The position numbers were made by a program, and so were the translations under genes. A DNA stretch of 38,635 nucleotides from a virus, in the IMG/VR virus record IMGVR_UViG_3300024231_000024, positions 1 to 38,635 of that record, one strand, 5' to 3'. Within the stretch, counting starts at the first letter, position 1; every line of letters starts with the position of its first letter. Below are positions 16,731 to 24,188 of this stretch, piece by piece. Under the pieces are notes generated by a model. That model saw only the letters and a list, made by a program, of their open reading frames with translations. It ran no database searches and was not told where the DNA came from.

Positions 16731-17928
16731 TATTCACGAAAAGTACCAGCCATTATTTAATAGTGATAGTAGGTACTATATTGTAACAGGTGGACGTGGT
16801 TCGGGAAAGTCTTTTGGTGTAGCATTGAGATTACTGATGCTTACTTACGAGAAAGGACATAAAGTGTTGTTTACACGATATACAATGACTTCTGCACATA
16901 CTTCTATTATACCAGAGTTTGTTGAAAAGATAGATTTATTAGGTAAGAATAAAGACTTTAGGATAACTAAAGATGAGATAATGAATCTTACAACAGGTTC
17001 TTCTATTATATTTAAAGGTATTAGAACAAGTAGTGGTAATCAAACTGCTGCTCTTAAATCTCTTAATGGTATTACTACATTCGTTGTTGATGAAGCAGAA
17101 GAATTAGATGATGAAGAAACGTTTGATAAGATAGATTTATCTGTTAGAGCAATTACTAAACAGAACAGAGTTATCTTAATATTAAACCCTGCAACTAAAG
17201 AGCATTGGATTTATAAGAGGTTCTTTAGAGATGCTTTAGTTAAAGATGGTAGTAACTTAACAAAGAAGGGTGTTACCTACATACACACTACCTACAAAGA
17301 CAATAAAGCAAACTTACCAGAATCTTTCTTACAAACTATTTATAAGACTAAAAGAAATAACCCAAGTAAATACTTACATCAGATATTAGGAGGATGGAAA
17401 GAGCGTGCAGAAGGAGTTATTATAAAGAACTGGAGAACAGGTGTCTTTATGGATAGAGAGTTAATGTGTTTTGGACAAGATTTTGGTTTTAGTTTAGATG
17501 ATACAACATTAGTTAAGGTTTCTGTAGATGTATCTAATAGACAGTTATGGGTAAAACAATGTTATAATAAACCTAATCTATCTACAAGTGAGATTATAAG
17601 ACTAAACAAGGCTTACGCAAAAACTGATTTAATTATTTGTGATAACTCTGAACCAAGACTAATTAGAGAACTAAAGAATAGTGGTTTAAATATGAAACCT
17701 ACTATAAAGAAGACTGGTAGTATATTAAGTGGTATAGCTTTAATACAAGACTATGAATGGATTATAGATAAAGATAGTGTTGATATTATTAAAGAAGTAA
17801 ATAACTATGCTTGGAAGGATAAGGGAACTGTACCTATGGATAAGTTTAACCACTATATTGATGCTATTAGGTATGCTATGCAATTTTTAGTACAAGGTAA
17901 ATCTGCTGGGGTATACCATATCCGTTAG
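16714..17928 (+). CDS. terL: Terminase large subunit
   Basis: 404 residues, PBSX-type. The ATPase domain has Walker A 'GGRGSGKSFG' at ~residue 27, Walker B with the catalytic Glu 'TTFVVDEAEE', and coupling motif 'ILILNPATKEHW'. The C-terminal nuclease domain shows 'FGQDFGFSLDDTTLV' (first Asp), 'LIICDNSEPRLI' and 'HYIDAIRYAMQF' (last Asp), the three acidic metal ligands. It drives packaging of DNA through the portal and cuts the concatemer. It is the last gene of the late transcription unit, an unusual position. Confidence 0.92.
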   Translation: MMKSLSIHEKYQPLFNSDSRYYIVTGGRGSGKSFGVALRLLMLTYEKGHKVLFTRYTMTSAHTSIIPEFVEKIDLLGKNKDFRITKDEIMNLTTGSSIIFKGIRTSSGNQTAALKSLNGITTFVVDEAEELDDEETFDKIDLSVRAITKQNRVILILNPATKEHWIYKRFFRDALVKDGSNLTKKGVTYIHTTYKDNKANLPESFLQTIYKTKRNNPSKYLHQILGGWKERAEGVIIKNWRTGVFMDRELMCFGQDFGFSLDDTTLVKVSVDVSNRQLWVKQCYNKPNLSTSEIIRLNKAYAKTDLIICDNSEPRLIRELKNSGLNMKPTIKKTGSILSGIALIQDYEWIIDKDSVDIIKEVNNYAWKDKGTVPMDKFNHYIDAIRYAMQFLVQGKSAGVYHIR

Positions 17929-18243
17929 CTAAGTGAAACCCTCACAAAAAGGGTTGAACGACTTAAATAGTTATTTAACAACTAAACCTTAAAAGACTAA
18001 AAAAAAAGAATTATTGATTCTAATTACAGAATGGACTTTTCCTGTTTACAATTTTATGATGTTTAAACGCCACCCCTCTTTGGGGAGGGTGGCTTAGCTG
18101 AAGCATTTAAGCAACTTCGCAAACATAGTACAATTATCCCAAAAAAAAATGACTTTTCAAATACTTTATAAATAAAGTTTTTAAGAAGTTACTAACAAAA
18201 CATTCTTTAACATATTTTTAACATATTATATCATTCTTTTTAC
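17929..18243. other. 315-bp non-coding stretch with several hairpins
   Basis: No ORF of note. Hairpins: 17937-17955 (AACCCT/AGGGTT), 17968-17984 (TAGTT/AACTA), 18007-18021 (AGAAT/ATTCT) and the GC-rich one at 18069-18093. It lies between terL and the first early gene. It could hold the end of late transcription, a small RNA, or a packaging site. The right end carries two TTTTTAACATAT-type repeats (18206-18226) that recur at 34606-34630. Confidence 0.5.
18069..18093 (+). terminator. GC-rich hairpin downstream of terL
   Basis: GCCACCC / GGGTGGC 7-bp stem, with further G-C pairing inside, in otherwise AT-rich sequence. There is no U-run after it. It may end late transcription or be a structural part of a small RNA or pac site. 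Confidence 0.45.
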
Positions 18244-18251
18244 TATCTTTG
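18244..18251 (+). promoter_or_regulatory. Early promoter, -7 box TATCTTTG
   Basis: Exact match to the Bacteroidetes -7 consensus TAnnTTTG, ~19 nt before the ATG at 18270. The same octamer is used by the divergent minus-strand promoter at 34567-34574. It means the in-frame TTG at 18249 is inside the promoter and not a start codon. Confidence 0.8.
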
Positions 18252-18269
18252 TCTAAAATTATTATTATT

Positions 18270-18623
18270 ATGATAGCAAGACTTAGAACATTAACAAAGA
18301 AATCCAAATTAAATTTTGGTAAGCATTCTGAATTAACAGTACAGAGAATGTTAGAATTACATAGACACAGAGAACTTATTAAGTATTACTTTACTAAATC
18401 ATCTATTAACTTTATGGATGATATTTTAGATGAATTAAAAATAACAGAGGAATATCGTATAGAGAAACCTTCTATTAACTGGAACGCTTATAATAAGTTT
18501 AATGAGAATAGTTATTATTACCATAATAGAGATAAAAGTATTAGTGGTGCTGATAAACTAATAAAAAGCAATCGCATATCTAAAGAAGAGTTAGCAAGAC
18601 AGAATAGAGGGTTAAACGGGTAA
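18270..18623 (+). CDS. First early-region protein, function unknown
   Basis: 117 residues starting MIARLRTLTKKSKLNFGKHS. The ATG at 18270 is chosen over an upstream TTG because the TTG overlaps the -7 promoter box. Helical N-terminal half with 'HRHRELIKYYFTKSS', 'INFMDDILDELKITEEYRIE', then a low-complexity Asn/Tyr stretch. I have a general impression of similar proteins in flavobacterial phages but cannot name a family. Being first in the early operon suggests an immediate-early product. Confidence 0.55.
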   Translation: MIARLRTLTKKSKLNFGKHSELTVQRMLELHRHRELIKYYFTKSSINFMDDILDELKITEEYRIEKPSINWNAYNKFNENSYYYHNRDKSISGADKLIKSNRISKEELARQNRGLNG

Positions 18624-18703
18624 AACGTATAAATGGTTAATTGTTAATAACTTTTTAACTTAGCAATTAAATTAATTCGTATATTGTAGAAAAATAAATA
18701 ATT

Positions 18704-19048
18704 ATGCCAATCAATAGTAAAACAAAGGGTTCAGCTTATGAACGTAAGTTAGCAAAGGAATTTAGAGACTTTGGTTTTGAAGATTGTAAAACTTCTCGTT
18801 TTGAATCAAAGATGTTAGATGATGCTGGTGTTGATTTAACTAATACAGGTATCTTTAACGTTCAAGCAAAAGCAGTTGAAAAATTAGGTACTTACCATAA
18901 GATATTAGATTCAATGCCTAAAGACAATAACTACAACGTTATATTTCATAAGAGAAATAGATTAGGGGAAGTAGTGGTTATGACAAAGGAAGATTTTTAT
19001 GATATACTACAAATGTTAATTAACTTAAATATAGTAAATGTTAGATAA
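18704..19048 (+). CDS. PD-(D/E)XK Holliday-junction-resolvase-like nuclease
   Basis: 114 residues with the order of conserved residues of Hjc-type resolvases: 'KGSAYERKLAKEFRDFGF' (Glu), 'ARF/SRFESKMLDDAGVDL' region with 'AGVDLTNTG' (Asp), then 'FNVQAKAVEK' (Q-x-K, replacing E-x-K). Length fits the family. It likely resolves branched DNA during recombination-dependent replication before packaging. Preceded by a weak promoter-like TATATTG at 18680-18686. Its end overlaps the sigma-like gene by 11 bp. Confidence 0.7.
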   Translation: MPINSKTKGSAYERKLAKEFRDFGFEDCKTSRFESKMLDDAGVDLTNTGIFNVQAKAVEKLGTYHKILDSMPKDNNYNVIFHKRNRLGEVVVMTKEDFYDILQMLINLNIVNVR

Positions 19049-19607
19049 GGTAGCAAAATTACACAGTCTTTGGATTAAATGTTGCATCAACTTTGGTTGC
19101 AATTATCAAGACGCACAAGACATAGTACAAGAAATGTACTTAAAGATTTCTAAGGTAGAGAATAAAGATAAGTTTAAATATGGTAAAGATGATATAAATA
19201 AATACTACATTTATATGACTTTAAAAAACTTATTTATAGATATTAAGAGAAAGAAATTATTAACTGATTCTTTATTACTTAATGATGAATTAGATTTACC
19301 AGAAGATGTTAATTACGACTATGCAAGAGATACAGCATTAGAAGACATTATAAACGATATAAGAAAGGATTTGTCTAAGAAAGACCAATTTATACAAAAG
19401 TTATTTGAATTGTATTATAGAGTACCTATTAACAGTAATGTATCTTACTTCTCTAAAGAAAAGCTATCTCAACAGAAAATATCTGATGATGCTAATGTAA
19501 CAAAGTATTCTGTGTCTGAGAAGTTAAAGAAACTAAAGAAAGAGTTAAGAGGTAAATACAAAGAAGATATAGAGGATTTTTTTAACGGAGATTATGATAA
19601 ACTGTAA
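19038..19607 (+). CDS. Sigma-70-family RNA polymerase sigma factor
   Basis: 189 residues. Region 2-like sequence: 'NYQDAQDIVQEMYLKISKVE' (the DAEDIVQE helix) and 'NKYYIYMTLKNLFIDIKRKK' (core-binding/-10 recognition helix). The C-terminus has a region-4-like HTH: 'LSQQKISDDANVTKYSVSEK' with LKKLKKEL. Size and order match an ECF-type sigma factor. It would redirect host RNA polymerase, plausibly to the late genes, whose upstream gaps share a non-consensus element. It sits early in the operon started at 18244. Confidence 0.75.
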   Translation: MLDKVAKLHSLWIKCCINFGCNYQDAQDIVQEMYLKISKVENKDKFKYGKDDINKYYIYMTLKNLFIDIKRKKLLTDSLLLNDELDLPEDVNYDYARDTALEDIINDIRKDLSKKDQFIQKLFELYYRVPINSNVSYFSKEKLSQQKISDDANVTKYSVSEKLKKLKKELRGKYKEDIEDFFNGDYDKL

Positions 19608-19824
19608 AGAGGTTAGAGATTGTTGGATTAATGGTATATTTATATCACCAGTAGCAATCAATACTATGCAAGATGTAAGGATAGATGTTTACAACATAGA
19701 GAACGGAAAATTGATAACAAGAAGAAAAGGTAATACAATCTTCAAACAAAAGACAAAGAAAGAAAAAGAAAAGATTTACGAAACAATATTAGAAGCATAT
19801 AAACATTATTACAACAAATTATGA
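19594..19824 (+). CDS. Small protein, function unknown
   Basis: 76 residues, overlapping the sigma-factor gene by 14 bp and the next gene by 4 bp. Sequence starts MINCKEVRDCWINGIFISPV; the C-terminus is basic and helical (KQKTKKEKEKIYETILEAYK). No domain is recognised. Confidence 0.6.
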   Translation: MINCKEVRDCWINGIFISPVAINTMQDVRIDVYNIENGKLITRRKGNTIFKQKTKKEKEKIYETILEAYKHYYNKL

Positions 19825-20288
19825 AAAAAGACAAGTATTACAAAGATTTAGAAGAAAAAGGTTATTACGATTCAATAGATAAACGTAGTAAAGATTACAG
19901 AGAGTACAAAGAATGGAAAGCTAAATTCCAGGAGAAAGAAGAAGTAGGTTTAGGTGATGTAGTAGAAAAGATTACTAAAGCTACAGGTATTAAAAAGGTT
20001 GTAGAGGCTATTACAGATGATTGTGGTTGCGAAGAACGTAAAGAGAAGCTAAATAAGTTTAGTGTTTGGGGTAGAAGAAAGTTAAATTGTATCTCTGAGG
20101 AAGACTACAACTGGTATGTTTCAGAAAACATTAAGAAAAAATCAAGGTGGAAGTTTAATGAGATAGAAAGATTAGTTTCTGTTTACAATAGTATATTTAA
20201 TACTAAAGTAAAGCCAAGCAGTTGTTCTTCTTGTGTAAAAAGCTACCAAGAGAACTTAAATAAGTACATTCAAATTTACAATTCATAA
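19821..20288 (+). CDS. Cys-rich conserved phage protein
   Basis: 155 residues. The centre has 'GLGDVVEKITKATGIKKVVE' and then DDCGCEERKEKLNK, a motif common in small Bacteroidetes phage proteins. The C-terminus has a CSSC pair. Three pairs or near-pairs of Cys (CGC, C, CSSC) could bind zinc. The function is unknown. It ends overlapping the HNH endonuclease start by one base. Confidence 0.6.
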   Translation: MKKDKYYKDLEEKGYYDSIDKRSKDYREYKEWKAKFQEKEEVGLGDVVEKITKATGIKKVVEAITDDCGCEERKEKLNKFSVWGRRKLNCISEEDYNWYVSENIKKKSRWKFNEIERLVSVYNSIFNTKVKPSSCSSCVKSYQENLNKYIQIYNS

Positions 20289-20926
20289 TGCGATTAATCT
20301 TTGATGAAATGAAAAAATGCAGTAAATGCAAAGAACTAAAAAGTTTCTCCTTATTTTATAAGGGTAAAATATTTAAAGATGGGTATAGACCTTCTTGTAA
20401 AAAATGTGATTCGTTATCAAGGGATATTGAAAAGAGAGATAAATATAATAAAGATTATTGGTTAAAAAACAAAGAGAGATTAAGTAAGAGAAATAAGGAA
20501 TATCGTAAAAAAAACAAAGAAAGTTTAGCTAAATACCAAAGTGAGTATAGTAAGAAGTGGTATCAAGAAAATAAACAGAGAATAAACAAAAGGAATAGAG
20601 AGCGAAAAAAAACGGATATTCTATACAGATTAAGGCGTGATATATCAACATATACTTCAAGGGCATTAAAAAAAAGAGGTTACACTAAGAAAAGTAAAAC
20701 ACACGAGATAATAGGTATTGATTATTATGGTTTAAAAATACACTTAGAAAATCAATTTACAACTGGTATGAATTGGGATAACAGGTCTGAATGGCATATA
20801 GACCATATAGTGCCACTATCATCTGCTAACACAGAAGAAGAATTAATTAGATTATGTCATTACACTAATTTACAACCCTTATGGGCTGAAGATAATTTAA
20901 AGAAAGGAGGTAAGTTATCAGACTAA
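20288..20926 (+). CDS. HNH homing endonuclease
   Basis: 212 residues. The first residues MRLIFDEM repeat the N-terminus of the exonuclease that follows. Then come a zinc-knuckle CSKC ... CKKC, a long Lys/Arg-rich helix (~50-115), and the nuclease 'WHIDHIVPLSSANTEEELI' with 'LCHYTNLQPLWAEDNLKK' (H-N-H order). It appears inserted at the very start of the exonuclease gene, keeping a copy of the original start codons at its own 5' end. An internal start at 'MKKCSKC' is also possible. Confidence 0.85.
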   Translation: MRLIFDEMKKCSKCKELKSFSLFYKGKIFKDGYRPSCKKCDSLSRDIEKRDKYNKDYWLKNKERLSKRNKEYRKKNKESLAKYQSEYSKKWYQENKQRINKRNRERKKTDILYRLRRDISTYTSRALKKRGYTKKSKTHEIIGIDYYGLKIHLENQFTTGMNWDNRSEWHIDHIVPLSSANTEEELIRLCHYTNLQPLWAEDNLKKGGKLSD

Positions 20927-21645
20927 TATTAGATGCAGATAGTTTAATTTATTCAGCTTGTTTTAATGTAGAAACATTAGATGAGGCTAAGAATAATTTT
21001 GATAACTATTTAGGTTACGTTTTAAAGGATTTAAGCGACATTTGTGAGTTTGATGATATTTGGATATGCAATGGTTCTAAAAACAACTTTAGGTTAGCTT
21101 TAAATAAGCAATACAAAGCTAATAGAACACAAGAAAGACCTGCATTTTTATCAGAATTACATAATCACGTAAAGAAAGAGTTTAATTCTTATTGGGTTGA
21201 TGGTTATGAAACAGATGATGTTGTTGCTACCTTATGGAAACAATCTTGCGATGAATTAGGTGAAAATAATGTAATTATTGCTGCAAATGATAAGGACTAC
21301 AAGCAATTTCCTTGTTGGTTTTTTGATACTTACTACTCCAGAAGAGAGTTGGTTAAGATAGAAGATTTTGAGGCTAAGTATAACTTTTATCATCAAATGA
21401 TAATGGGAGATACTGCTGATAATGTAAAATACTTTAAAGGTTATGGTAAAGCTAAAGCACATAAAATACTTAAAGGTGCTAAAACAGAGTTTGCTTTAAT
21501 TAGAAGAGTTTATAGTTTGTTTTTAGAGTTCTATAAAGATGAAGCTAAAGATAAATTTAATGAATGTAAAAAAATGTTAAAATTAGTAACTGATGTTAAA
21601 CAAATCAAACAGTATGAATCGTTCAAACAGGTATCGTCTATCTAA
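20914..21645 (+). CDS. 5'-3' exonuclease (PIN/FEN-like) lacking a normal start codon
   Basis: The open frame reads VIRLILDADSLIYSACF at its N-terminus, then FDDIWICNGSKNNFR, 'QYKANRTQERPAFLSEL', 'WVDGYETDDVVATL', 'NNVIIAANDKDYKQFP', and the helix-hairpin region 'YHQMIMGDTADNVKYFKGYG'. These acidic clusters (DAD, ETDD, DKD, GDTADN) are the metal ligands of phage FEN-type exonucleases. Normal homologues should start M-R-L-I-L-D-A-D; here the M position is ATC (20917-20919), with a strong AGGAGG at 20906-20911 just upstream inside the HNH gene. The first ATG in frame lies deep inside. See findings. Confidence 0.75.
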   Translation, partial: VIRLILDADSLIYSACFNVETLDEAKNNFDNYLGYVLKDLSDICEFDDIWICNGSKNNFRLALNKQYKANRTQERPAFLSELHNHVKKEFNSYWVDGYETDDVVATLWKQSCDELGENNVIIAANDKDYKQFPCWFFDTYYSRRELVKIEDFEAKYNFYHQMIMGDTADNVKYFKGYGKAKAHKILKGAKTEFALIRRVYSLFLEFYKDEAKDKFNECKKMLKLVTDVKQIKQYESFKQVSSI

Positions 21646-22369
21646 AGACGAAGAACAAATGCTTATGAATTATAGGCAAAACAATCAAGAATCAAGAGTT
21701 TTAGTTATAGGAGACACACATTGTCCTTTTGACTTAGATACTTATTTAGATTTCTTGGTAGATACTTACAATAAGTATAATTGTAATAGAGTTATACATA
21801 TTGGAGATGAATTAGACCATCACTATAGTTCATATCACGAAACAGATGCTAATGGTATGGGTGGTGGAGATGAGTTGTCTTTAGCTATCAAAAGGCTTAA
21901 TAGATATTACAAGCACTTTCCAGAGGTAGATGTAATTATAGGTAATCATAGTAGAATTATAATGCGTAAGGCTCAAACAGGTGGCATCCCAAGAGAATGG
22001 ATTAAGGATTATAATGAAGTGTTGCAAGTTCCTACTTGGAATTTCCATACAGAGTTAGAGGTGGATGGTGTGCTTTATGCTCACGGAGAAGGTGGTACTG
22101 CAAGGACTAAATGTAAAAAGGATTTACAGTCTATGGTTCAAGGTCATTTACATACACAACTTTATGTAGAGTACGTTGTTGGTAGAAACAATAGAATATT
22201 TGGTATGCAAGTAGGTTGTGGTATTAATCACGAAGAGTATGCTTTTGGTTATGCTAAGGCAGGGTTAAAACCTGCTATTGGGTGTGGTGTAGTGATAGGT
22301 GGTAAAGAAGCTATTGCAGTTCCTATGATATTAGAAGACTACAAAGAAACTAAATACCCTTTAAGATAA
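21593..22369 (+). CDS. Calcineurin-like metallophosphoesterase
   Basis: 258 residues. Metal-binding motifs in the family order: 'VLVIGDTHCPFD' (D-x-H), 'VIHIGDELDHH' (G-D), 'VDVIIGNHSR' (GNH), 'LYAHGEGGT' (H) and 'MVQGHLHTQ' (G-H-x-H). It could dephosphorylate DNA ends or nucleotides. Its overlap with the exonuclease suggests a shared role in DNA processing. The ATG at 21614 (MNRSNRY) is an alternative start with less overlap. Confidence 0.82.
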   Translation: MLNKSNSMNRSNRYRLSKDEEQMLMNYRQNNQESRVLVIGDTHCPFDLDTYLDFLVDTYNKYNCNRVIHIGDELDHHYSSYHETDANGMGGGDELSLAIKRLNRYYKHFPEVDVIIGNHSRIIMRKAQTGGIPREWIKDYNEVLQVPTWNFHTELEVDGVLYAHGEGGTARTKCKKDLQSMVQGHLHTQLYVEYVVGRNNRIFGMQVGCGINHEEYAFGYAKAGLKPAIGCGVVIGGKEAIAVPMILEDYKETKYPLR

Positions 22370-22746
22370 TGGCGAATAAAAAATACAAAACAAAAGAAGA
22401 AAGAGCAAATGCTATAAATTCTAATAACAGAAAATATTGGAAAACAAAGAAAGGTAAGTTAATGCTTACTTATAATAATATGAACAGGAGAGTTCGTGGT
22501 TATGTTAAGAGGCATATTTACAAGGGGTTAGATATTTTGGATAGAGATTTATTTTATGAATGGTCAATTAATAATGAATATTTTAATAAACTTTATGACA
22601 ACTGGGTTAAATCTGGGTATGATAGAAAATTATCTCCAAGTATAGATAGAATAAACTCAAATGATGGATATACATTAAGTAATATTAGATGGATAACTCA
22701 TAGTGAGAACTCAAAACTTGGCTCTATATCAAGACACAGTAATTAA
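22369..22746 (+). CDS. HNH-type homing endonuclease-like protein
   Basis: 125 residues. Basic N-terminus, then 'LSPSIDRINSNDGYTLSNIR' and WITHSEN at the C-terminus, the block typical of small phage HNH/AP2-type endonucleases where D-R-I and N-I-R-W are conserved. It starts one base inside the phosphoesterase stop. It is the third endonuclease gene in the genome interrupting a run of DNA-metabolism genes. Confidence 0.65.
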   Translation: MANKKYKTKEERANAINSNNRKYWKTKKGKLMLTYNNMNRRVRGYVKRHIYKGLDILDRDLFYEWSINNEYFNKLYDNWVKSGYDRKLSPSIDRINSNDGYTLSNIRWITHSENSKLGSISRHSN

Positions 22747-22764
22747 TGTACTAATGTAATTATA

Positions 22765-23163
22765 ATGAATGAGAAATCCACTATAGATTTCATAAACAGT
22801 AACTATGGAACTAATCTTATTCTTTGTAAGGATAGTTTTAGTTCCTATGATGCTGAAGATAGTAATTATATTGTTGAGATAAAGAACAGAAGAAAGTATT
22901 ATAGTGATAAGCTAATAGAATGCCTTAAACTGTTTAAGAACTACCAGTCATCTCAATTAAAAGACAAAATATTCATCTATGTTGTTACAGATGAAAAAGG
23001 GATATACATATTTAATATAACTAAAAATATAGGTGTTATTTTAAATAGTAATCCAATACCTTTTAAGTGTCCTAAGACAACAGACTTCAATAAAAACAGT
23101 AAGATAACAAAGTATAGTTATGTGCTAAAAGAAGGTCTTGCTTCAATAAAAAAACTTTTTTAA
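22765..23163 (+). CDS. PD-(D/E)XK-like nuclease candidate
   Basis: 132 residues with 'SSYDAEDSNYIVEIKNRRKY': an Asp followed 9 residues later by E-x-K (EIK), the core of the PD-(D/E)XK fold, then a helix and 'IFIYVVTDEKGIYIF' strands. The spacing fits a single-domain nuclease such as a homing or restriction-like enzyme. It may be paired with the HNH gene upstream. The family is not certain. Confidence 0.5.
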   Translation: MNEKSTIDFINSNYGTNLILCKDSFSSYDAEDSNYIVEIKNRRKYYSDKLIECLKLFKNYQSSQLKDKIFIYVVTDEKGIYIFNITKNIGVILNSNPIPFKCPKTTDFNKNSKITKYSYVLKEGLASIKKLF

Positions 23164-23196
23164 CGTTTTCTTAGCTTTTATTAAGGAAATAAGTTG

Positions 23197-23204
23197 TAGA
23201 TTTG
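23197..23204 (+). promoter_or_regulatory. Promoter, -7 box TAGATTTG (copy 1)
   Basis: Matches TAnnTTTG 33 nt before the ATG at 23238. The surrounding sequence (GTTTTCTT ... GAAATAA ... TAGATTTGTA, AGTAAAACAATAA) is nearly the same as upstream of 24915, so two operons share one promoter type. Confidence 0.75.
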
Positions 23205-23237
23205 TAAAGTAAAACAATAATATTAATAACAAATAAA

Positions 23238-23420
23238 ATGAAAGGAACAAATTGGAACTCTGCAACAGGAGAATACACAAAGATTGTAAAACCAGAAACA
23301 CAGGAAAAAGCTAATAAAGCTAACTTATTAAAATCAAAGTATAATGTATCTATTAAAGATATTGCTTATGTGCTTAATTTAAGTGAGTCAAGAATAAGAG
23401 AATATTTGAGAGAATTATGA
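23238..23420 (+). CDS. Small HTH DNA-binding protein
   Basis: 60 residues; the C-terminal half 'YNVSIKDIAYVLNLSESRIR' followed by EYLREL is a helix-turn-helix of the 'I-K-D-I-A-x-x-L-x-L-S-x-S-x-I-R' type. First gene after promoter copy 1, so a regulator of this operon or of early genes is plausible. Its stop overlaps the ATG of the 22-residue membrane peptide. Confidence 0.65.
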   Translation: MKGTNWNSATGEYTKIVKPETQEKANKANLLKSKYNVSIKDIAYVLNLSESRIREYLREL

Positions 23421-23485
23421 AAACAGTATTAATAATATTAGTAGTGCTATTTATTGTAGCATACTTAAAAACAAGCAAATTATGA
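23417..23485 (+). CDS. 22-residue membrane peptide
   Basis: MKTVLIILVVLFIVAYLKTS, then KL: nearly all hydrophobic. It overlaps the stop before it and the start after it by four bases each, so it is translated as part of the operon if at all. Function unknown. Confidence 0.45.
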   Translation: MKTVLIILVVLFIVAYLKTSKL

Positions 23486-23715
23486 GAAGTACACAATTAC
23501 ATTACGAAACAGGTAAAGATTACGATATTATAGATGTATGTAAAGATTACGCACTTAACTTTAACAAAGGAAACATAATCAAATACGTAGCAAGAGCAGG
23601 TAAAAAAGATGATGAATTACAAGACTTGCGTAAAGCATTAGATTATCTGCAAAGAGAAATAGCTTATTTAGAGCAAAAGCAGAAAGAGTATGTTAGAGAA
23701 CGAATAGATAGATAA
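23482..23715 (+). CDS. DUF3310 protein (T7 gp1.7-like)
   Basis: 77 residues with the complete signature 'DYDIIDVCKDYALNFNKGNI' followed by IKYVARAGKKD and 'ELQDLRKALDYLQREI'. The DUF3310 family includes T7 gp1.7, a nucleotide kinase, but this short version has only the helical core, so enzyme activity is uncertain. A role in nucleotide metabolism is inferred from the family. Confidence 0.8.
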   Translation: MRSTQLHYETGKDYDIIDVCKDYALNFNKGNIIKYVARAGKKDDELQDLRKALDYLQREIAYLEQKQKEYVRERIDR

Positions 23716-23720
23716 CACTT

Positions 23721-24170
23721 ATGAGTTGGTACAGTAAAAGAAAGGATTTAATCAAGTATCAGCACGAAGTAGACTATACAGATGCTTATACTAAAGAAAT
23801 GGATACAGAAGGCTTAAAAGTGCTTAAATGGTCTATGTTCGATAGTCCAGATAAGTTAGGTAGTGGTAAAATGTTTATGGAAAGTGAACCTGTGTTTATA
23901 TTAGATGAAGCATTAAGAAAAGAAAGGTTACAAGCATTCATAGAATTGGGTTACACCTCTAAGACTTATGCAGATAAGATTAGATTAAATACAGATAGCG
24001 CACACAGGTTAGGTAAAGCTGTTAAGTTTAGATGTATTAACCCTAATCAAAGGTTTAGACTTGTAAAACAACTTATTCTTCATAGAATAGAGAGAATACA
24101 TTTATTTAATGAAAGTATTTATTTTGATACTGATAACTATATTAAGAAACCAGAGTTATTATTCTTTTAA
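23721..24170 (+). CDS. Degenerate M15 peptidase homologue (probably non-catalytic)
   Basis: 149 residues. The C-terminal 100 residues line up with the endolysin at 15210: 'SAHRLGKAVKF' matches 'SSHLKGLAVDI', 'NPNQRFRLVKQLI' matches 'NSRQRFIVLNALL', and 'SIYFDTDN' matches 'TFLHVDLD'. The first zinc His is kept, but the zinc Asp is Lys (AVKF) and the last His is Tyr/Phe (IYFD). It also keeps the 'FDSPDKLGSGKMF' N-terminal element typical of phage M15 proteins. It lies in the early operon, not with lysis genes. Likely a repurposed, non-catalytic fold. Confidence 0.55.
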   Translation: MSWYSKRKDLIKYQHEVDYTDAYTKEMDTEGLKVLKWSMFDSPDKLGSGKMFMESEPVFILDEALRKERLQAFIELGYTSKTYADKIRLNTDSAHRLGKAVKFRCINPNQRFRLVKQLILHRIERIHLFNESIYFDTDNYIKKPELLFF

Positions 24171-24188
24171 CACCTTAAATTAAAAAAT

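Noticed and set aside
18249-18269. Upstream TTG start of the 18270 gene
   Set aside because: The TTG is part of the -7 promoter box, so it would not be in the transcript.
20288-21645. Group I intron or intein around the HNH gene
   Set aside because: Only about 10 nt lie between the HNH stop and the exonuclease codons, too little for a ribozyme, and the frames differ, so no intein.
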